Below, piece by piece: positions 15,399 through 19,877 of a stretch of 19,877 nt of DNA. A program made the translations under genes and the position numbers. Location of the stretch: assembly GCA_903896585.1 (NCBI GenBank), contig CAITYI010000064.1, positions 1 through 19,877 of the forward strand, written 5' to 3'. The notes under the pieces were generated by a model. It saw nothing but the letters and a program-made list of their open reading frames with translations, ran no database searches and was not told the origin of the DNA. The stretch's first letter is position 1; each line of letters begins with the position of its first letter. This DNA is from an uncultured bacterium. Its GTDB lineage: Bacteria; Actinomycetota; Actinomycetes; S36-B12.

Positions 15399-16165
15399 GG
15401 TTGCGGAGGACCCCACTGATAGGGGTCATAGCGTTCTTCTATTGCCGCAATTGCCTCTGGCAAAGTGAACGCCCCCTCGTACAGTGCCTTGCCAACAATT
15501 GCGCCTTCAATCCCCTTCATCACGGCTAACTTATGTAAATCTTCCAGGTGTGATACCCCTCCGGATGCAATGATCGGGGTTCTCGTGGCATGGGTTACCT
15601 CCTTGAGTAAATGGAAGTTTGGGCCGTGCATGGTTCCATCCTTGTGGACATCGGTGACGACATATCTGGCACACCCGGCCGCATCAAGCCTCCCAATGGT
15701 TTCCCATAAATCTCCACCTTCTGTTGTCCAGCCACGAGCTGCCAACGTGTGACCCTTTACATCTAGTCCCACTGCAATTCGATCGCCGTATTCGCTAATG
15801 ACCTGGGCGGTCCATTCCGGATTCTCTAGTGCGGCAGTTCCTAAGTTCACTCGGGTACAACCGGTAGCGAGGGCCTTTGTCAAACTCTCCGAATCCCGAA
15901 TCCCGCCGGATAACTCGACCTGCACCGAGTCCCGGACTTGGTGAACAACATGGGCGATCAGTTCCGCATTGCTACCGGTTCCAAAAGCAGCATCGAGGTC
16001 CACGAGATGGATCCACGCCGCACCTTGGTTCACCCATGAACGTGCGGCATCAATTGGTGAGCCGTACGTGGTTTCGGACCCTGCTTTGCCCTGGACAAGT
16101 CGAACTGCTTGACCTTGGGAGACATCGACGGCTGGCAGGAGGGCAAATGCGGGATGTTGGATCAT
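15395..16165 (-). CDS. priA: Bifunctional HisA/TrpF isomerase PriA
   Basis: Isomerises ProFAR in histidine synthesis and, in Actinobacteria, also phosphoribosylanthranilate in tryptophan synthesis, replacing TrpF. The 256-residue barrel has catalytic Asp14 (LLPAVDVSQG) and Asp172-Asp176 in VTDVHKDGT. PriA-type features are VRLVQGKAGSE (Arg22), LSGGIRDSES and RGWTTEGGDLW (Arg144 and Trp146, matching the substrate-switching Arg/Trp of mycobacterial PriA). The absence of a trpF gene fits dual use, although only 20 kb are visible. It starts at ATG 16165, 26 bases after hisH, and overlaps hisF by four bases. Dual activity is inferred from motifs and lineage. Confidence 0.95.
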   Translation of the reverse strand: MIQHPAFALLPAVDVSQGQAVRLVQGKAGSETTYGSPIDAARSWVNQGAAWIHLVDLDAAFGTGSNAELIAHVVHQVRDSVQVELSGGIRDSESLTKALATGCTRVNLGTAALENPEWTAQVISEYGDRIAVGLDVKGHTLAARGWTTEGGDLWETIGRLDAAGCARYVVTDVHKDGTMHGPNFHLLKEVTHATRTPIIASGGVSHLEDLHKLAVMKGIEGAIVGKALYEGAFTLPEAIAAIEERYDPYQWGPPQP

Positions 16166-16191
16166 TGCTGAAGTCTAGGCGTGGCCATCCC

Positions 16192-16845
16192 TCAGAGGGT
16201 CGAGACCCAATTCTCCAGTAGGGCAAGCCCCGCATTTCCTGACTTTTCCGGGTGAAATTGGACGGCGCTCAATGGCCCGTTTTCAACAGCAGCAATAAAA
16301 GACTCACCGTATTCGCAGTAAGAAACAACAGCTGGTCGCTGATAGGGATCAGGCTTGGAGTGATTGGAGCGTGACATATCCCAAGTTTTGGCAGCATAGG
16401 AGTGGACGAAATAGAAAGATTCCCTCTCGATTCCCCGAAAGAGCTCTGATTCGGCCGGGACCTTGACCGTGTTCCATCCCATGTGCGGAATCACCGGCGC
16501 TCGCAATTGATCCACCGTCCCGGGCCACTGCCCTAGTCCAACAGTGTCCACGCCATGTTCAATCCCCCGGGCGAACAATATTTGCATTCCGACACAAATT
16601 CCCAAAACCGGCCGACCAGCGATCAATCGGGCATCAACTAATTGGCTCCCACGAACAGCGTTGATTCCGGCCATGCAGGCGGCGAATGCCCCGACACCAG
16701 GAATAACAAGGCCTTCGGCCTCACGTGCAATTTCAAAGTCAGATGTGAGGGCGACCTGTGCTCCAACACTTTCAAGTGCGCGCACCGCAGACCTGACATT
16801 TCCGAAACCATAATCAAGAACTACAACAGAGGGGGATGCGGTCAT
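16192..16845 (-). CDS. hisH: Imidazole glycerol phosphate synthase, glutaminase subunit
   Basis: A class I glutamine amidotransferase that supplies ammonia to HisF. The 217-residue length is normal. Nucleophile Cys84 lies in LGICVGMQILF, and the triad is completed by His198 and Glu200 in AVQFHPEKSG. DYGFGNVRSA near the N-terminus and VIPGVGAF form the usual first strands and the oxyanion region. ATG 16845 is 12 bases after the hisB stop, without a clear ribosome site. Although its partner hisF is one gene further on, both are in the same coupled unit. Confidence 0.97.
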   Translation of the reverse strand: MTASPSVVVLDYGFGNVRSAVRALESVGAQVALTSDFEIAREAEGLVIPGVGAFAACMAGINAVRGSQLVDARLIAGRPVLGICVGMQILFARGIEHGVDTVGLGQWPGTVDQLRAPVIPHMGWNTVKVPAESELFRGIERESFYFVHSYAAKTWDMSRSNHSKPDPYQRPAVVSYCEYGESFIAAVENGPLSAVQFHPEKSGNAGLALLENWVSTL

Positions 16846-16857
16846 AATGTGACTTGA

Positions 16858-17457
16858 TCACTGAGATGCAGTGAGCGTGCCCTTGGTCGAGGGAATCCCG
16901 ACCACACGAGGATCACTCGAAACTGCTGTCCTTAATGAGCGTGCCACACTCTTGAACTGGGCTTCCACGACGTGATGTGCATTGCGGCCTGATAGGACTG
17001 CAATGTGCAATGTGATTTGCGATGTAGCAACGATCGACTCCCAGATATGCCGGGTTAAGGTCGTGTCAAAACTTCCGATCAACTCCACCATGTCTGGCTC
17101 TTCATGCACTAAGTATGGACGCCCAGAAAGATCCACCGCTGACCTAACAAGACACTCGTCAAGTGGAACAAGTGCATCTCCGTAACGAGTCAAGCCAGCG
17201 CGATCCCCTAATGCCTGATTAAGTGCTTGCCCTAAAGCCAAACTTGTGTCCTCGACCGTGTGATGTGCATCAACTTCAAGGTCGCCTTTGGTGTTGACCA
17301 CGAGATCAAATCCACCGTGTTTTGCCAGTTGTGCCAACATATGATCAAAGAATGGAACTCCCGTTTCAATCGTACTGACCCCGGTACCGTCGAGTTCAAG
17401 CTCGACTAACACGCTACTTTCTTTTGTGTTCCGTTCAACCCGCGCAAATCGACTCAT
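16858..17457 (-). CDS. hisB: Imidazoleglycerol-phosphate dehydratase
   Basis: Dehydrates imidazole glycerol phosphate to imidazole acetol phosphate, the substrate of HisC. The 199-residue form is monofunctional, without the histidinol-phosphatase domain of enteric HisB. Metal ligands stand in two repeats: FFDHM (His39) with DAHHTVED (His65, His66, Glu69), and AHHVVEA (His161, His162, Glu165). LDECLVRSAVDLSGRP is a further family motif. ATG 17457 begins MSRFARVERNTKE, as in actinobacterial homologues, 10 bases after the hisC stop. The phosphatase step must be carried out by a protein encoded elsewhere. Confidence 0.97.
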   Translation of the reverse strand: MSRFARVERNTKESSVLVELELDGTGVSTIETGVPFFDHMLAQLAKHGGFDLVVNTKGDLEVDAHHTVEDTSLALGQALNQALGDRAGLTRYGDALVPLDECLVRSAVDLSGRPYLVHEEPDMVELIGSFDTTLTRHIWESIVATSQITLHIAVLSGRNAHHVVEAQFKSVARSLRTAVSSDPRVVGIPSTKGTLTASQ

Positions 17458-17467
17458 GGAATACAGA

Positions 17468-18574
17468 CTATCGGCTCGATCGGATTACCTCGCGTAAGGA
17501 GTCGAGGAAAAATTGATTCTCTTCTGGGGTTCCAACGGAGACCCGCAGCCAATGATCCGGGCCGGTCTCACGAATCAGCACGCCGTGATCACACAGGCCT
17601 TGCCAAATTGCATGACGATTGGGGAAAGTGCCGAAGAATACAAAATTTGCATCGCTTGGAGCGACGTCAAGACCCATGGCTTGCAGCTCCGAGACAATAA
17701 GATTCCGTTGGGCCCGCAGAATTGAAACTTGCTCCTTCAATTCGAAATCATGTGCCAGTGCAGTGATGGCAGCAGCCTGTGTCAATGCTGACAGGTGATA
17801 CGGCAGTCTCACCAACATCAGTGAATGGACAATCGCTGGGGTACTGGTAAGGCAATAGCCCACTCTTCCGCCGGCAAATCCGAAGGCTTTACTTAAAGTT
17901 CTCGTGACAATTACGTTCGGGTATTTATCAAGAAGGCGCACAGCCGTGGAATCAATGTCACGACGAAATTCTGCGTACGCTTCATCGACAATCACCAGCC
18001 CTCCAGTCCTGCAGGCACACTGAATGATGGTCTCTAGATCATGGAGTGAAATGGCATTTCCCGTTGGATTATTGGGAGATGCAATCAGAACAAGGGTGGG
18101 ACGTAGTTCGTTAATGGCCTGACTGGCTTCTTCAACGTCTATTTCAAAATTGATGTCTCTATCAACTGTAAGCAGTTGGGTAAATGAATTCCGCGAATAT
18201 TCCGGGTACATCGAATATGTTGGAGGAAAAGTCAAGGCACTGCGATCCGGGCCACCGAACGCCGAAAAAATCTGCGACATGATTTCATTTGACCCATTTG
18301 CCGCCCAGATTCGATCAACTCCAATCCGGACCCCTGACTCTCGCTCAATATAGGCAGACAGTGAGCTCCGCAGTTGCTCTGCCTCGCGATCTGGGTAGCG
18401 ATTCAAATTCTCAGAAGCTGAACTGACCGCCAGTGCAAGCGCCTCACGCAATGCCACACTCGGTGGGAAGGGGTTTTCGTTGACATTGAGTCTGGCGCGT
18501 ACTGATTGCTGCGGTGCTCCATAGGGGGTGTGGCCGATCAAGTCTTGGCGAATGGGTAACTCGAATTCGGTCAT
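17468..18574 (-). CDS. hisC: Histidinol-phosphate aminotransferase
   Basis: A PLP enzyme of fold type I that transfers an amino group from glutamate to imidazole acetol phosphate. The 368-residue length is normal. The Schiff-base lysine is Lys229 in TRTLSKAFGFAGGRVGY. PLP contacts include ANGSNE (92-97), Asn168 (SPNNPTG), and Asp197 and Tyr200 (VDEAYAEF). The C-terminal RVSVGTPEEN supplies the substrate-carboxylate arginine. LNVNENPFPP at the N-terminus is the family's first motif. ATG 18574 overlaps the hisD stop as ATGA. Some actinobacterial HisC enzymes accept other aromatic keto acids, which cannot be judged here. Confidence 0.97.
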   Translation of the reverse strand: MTEFELPIRQDLIGHTPYGAPQQSVRARLNVNENPFPPSVALREALALAVSSASENLNRYPDREAEQLRSSLSAYIERESGVRIGVDRIWAANGSNEIMSQIFSAFGGPDRSALTFPPTYSMYPEYSRNSFTQLLTVDRDINFEIDVEEASQAINELRPTLVLIASPNNPTGNAISLHDLETIIQCACRTGGLVIVDEAYAEFRRDIDSTAVRLLDKYPNVIVTRTLSKAFGFAGGRVGYCLTSTPAIVHSLMLVRLPYHLSALTQAAAITALAHDFELKEQVSILRAQRNLIVSELQAMGLDVAPSDANFVFFGTFPNRHAIWQGLCDHGVLIRETGPDHWLRVSVGTPEENQFFLDSLREVIRSSR

Positions 18575-19875
18575 GGGTGCTGCCGAACAGCAATAGCTTC
18601 TCCATGTGCGGGTAAATCTTCAGCATGTGCGAGCGCAATGACATGTGGAGCCACTTCAGCGAGGGCACCGGGTGTGTACTCAATTAAATGAATTCCTCGA
18701 AGGAAACTCTGAACGGAGAGTCCCGATGAATAACGTGCTGAGCCTGATGTGGGTAAAACATGGTTCGAACCTGCGCAGTAATCACCCAATGAGACTGGGG
18801 CGTGAGTGCCAATAAATATTGCACCTGCATTTACTACTCGAAACGCCACTTCACGAGCATGTGCCGTGTGTATTTCAAGATGCTCTGCAGCGTACGCGTT
18901 GATTACCGCAAGTCCCTGATCAAGGTCACGAACGAGGATCACGGCGCTTTGTTGACCACCCAACGATTCCCTGATTCTTTCTACATGCTTGGTCTGGGCA
19001 ACACGGGTTTCTAGTTCCGAAACCACAAGGTGGGCAAGTTCGGGATCAGGAGTCACAAGCACTGCGGCCGCGAGTACATCGTGTTCAGCCTGACTGATCA
19101 AATCCATGGCGACATGTGACGGAATGGCCGTTGAATCCGCCAAAATCGCTATCTCGGTTGGCCCAGCTTCCGAGTCAATGCCAATGATTCCCTGCAGGGA
19201 TCTTTTTGCAGCGGTGACATAGATGTTTCCAGGTCCCGTGACAAGGTCAACGGGGGCGCAGTCTCCCTCCGGCAGATTAACTCCGTAGGCCAGCATGGCA
19301 ACCGCTTGTGCGCCGCCAACTGAATAAACTTCGTCAACTCCCAGAAGGTGACAAGCTGCCAAAATTGTTGGGTGTGGCCAGCCCTCATGATCTCTTTGTG
19401 GTGGGGACACCACGACCAAAGATCTCACCCCGGCGATCTGTGCGGGGACAACATTCATGATCACGCTACTGGGATATACAGCCTTCCCCCCGGGAACATA
19501 AAGGCCAACCCGGTCAACCGGCACCCATCGCTCTGTCACCGATCCCCCCGGCACGACTTCGGTGACAACTTCGGTTCGACATTGATCCGAGTGAACTAAG
19601 TGCGCCCGGCGAATCGATTCTTCGAGTGCCAATCGAACCGCGGGATCGAGGGCGCGGGCGCAATCTGCCATAAGTTCGATCGGCACCCTCAGGGTTGGCG
19701 GGGCAATGCCGTCAAGTTCCTCTGACCAATAGCTAACCGCCGCAGCCCCTCGAACACGAACATCCTCGATGATCGGCGCAATACGGTCTCGCGCATCTGC
19801 TACGTCTAGCTGCGCCCGTGGAACTAATAAACGCGGATCAGCGTGGTTATCACGTAGGTCAATCAGCCGGATCAT
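18571..19875 (-). CDS. hisD: Histidinol dehydrogenase
   Basis: A zinc enzyme that oxidises histidinol twice with NAD to histidine, the last step of the pathway. The 434-residue protein appears complete. Zinc ligands are Gln262 and His265 (SQAEHD), Asp365 (GDYCAGSNH) and His424. The catalytic Glu331-His332 pair is in AAEHLEI. The NAD and substrate regions show VGLYVPGG, VGGAQAVAMLAYG, VTGPGNIYVTAAK and DSEAGPTE. ATG 19875 begins MIRLIDLR, as expected for the family, but the window ends two bases upstream. Its ribosome site and the promoter of the whole cluster are therefore not visible. It is the first gene of the run of coupled genes seen here. Confidence 0.97.
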   Translation of the reverse strand: MIRLIDLRDNHADPRLLVPRAQLDVADARDRIAPIIEDVRVRGAAAVSYWSEELDGIAPPTLRVPIELMADCARALDPAVRLALEESIRRAHLVHSDQCRTEVVTEVVPGGSVTERWVPVDRVGLYVPGGKAVYPSSVIMNVVPAQIAGVRSLVVVSPPQRDHEGWPHPTILAACHLLGVDEVYSVGGAQAVAMLAYGVNLPEGDCAPVDLVTGPGNIYVTAAKRSLQGIIGIDSEAGPTEIAILADSTAIPSHVAMDLISQAEHDVLAAAVLVTPDPELAHLVVSELETRVAQTKHVERIRESLGGQQSAVILVRDLDQGLAVINAYAAEHLEIHTAHAREVAFRVVNAGAIFIGTHAPVSLGDYCAGSNHVLPTSGSARYSSGLSVQSFLRGIHLIEYTPGALAEVAPHVIALAHAEDLPAHGEAIAVRQHP

Positions 19876-19877
19876 AG

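Noticed and set aside
15399..15416. hisF start at GTG 15416
   Set aside because: ATG 15398 overlaps the priA stop as ATGA and matches the usual N-terminus; the longer form adds residues not seen in homologues.

Overview
All recognisable genes lie on the minus strand, so the window reads biologically from right to left. The content and order are characteristic of Actinobacteria: a histidine block, a tryptophan block with three small membrane proteins that habitually travel with it, then a DsbA-like protein, lgt and gltB. HisA is of the PriA type, which in Actinobacteria also replaces TrpF. By eye the base composition is moderate (about half G+C), lower than in Streptomyces or Mycobacterium. 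This suggests a streamlined, possibly planktonic actinobacterium; that placement is inference.

Layout in transcription order. Histidine block: hisD (19875-18571), hisC, hisB, hisH, priA, hisF and hisI (to 14222). Tryptophan block: trpE (14225-12666), a Trp-operon-associated membrane protein, an HGxxPAAW-motif small membrane protein, an OmpR-type response regulator and its sensor kinase (11780-9665), a DUF2752 protein, trpC, trpB and trpA (to 6303). Distal block: a membrane-anchored DsbA-like thioredoxin protein (6215-5415), lgt (5411-4479), and gltB (from 4302, running off the left edge without its last codons).

Most junctions are 4-base start/stop overlaps or gaps of a few bases, which suggests one long, translationally coupled unit from hisD to trpA and perhaps to lgt. 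The clear breaks are at 6216-6302 and 4303-4478. Because trpE overlaps hisI, there is no room for a trp leader or attenuator in front of it. hisG, hisE, trpD and trpG are not in the window, and neither is a separate trpF.

The most unusual structure is the hisF-hisI junction (14560-14619). Five ATGAG motifs stand exactly 14 bases apart and form four consecutive five-codon mini-ORFs. Each stop codon overlaps the next start (ATGA), linking the hisF stop to the hisI start. Other points of interest are the two-component system embedded in the trp block, a 9-base repeat encoding a Ser-Thr-Glu tail on Lgt, and a 15-base repeat in a loop of the DUF2752 protein. No RNA genes, mobile elements or CRISPR arrays were seen. 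No stretch over 300 bases lacks a gene.
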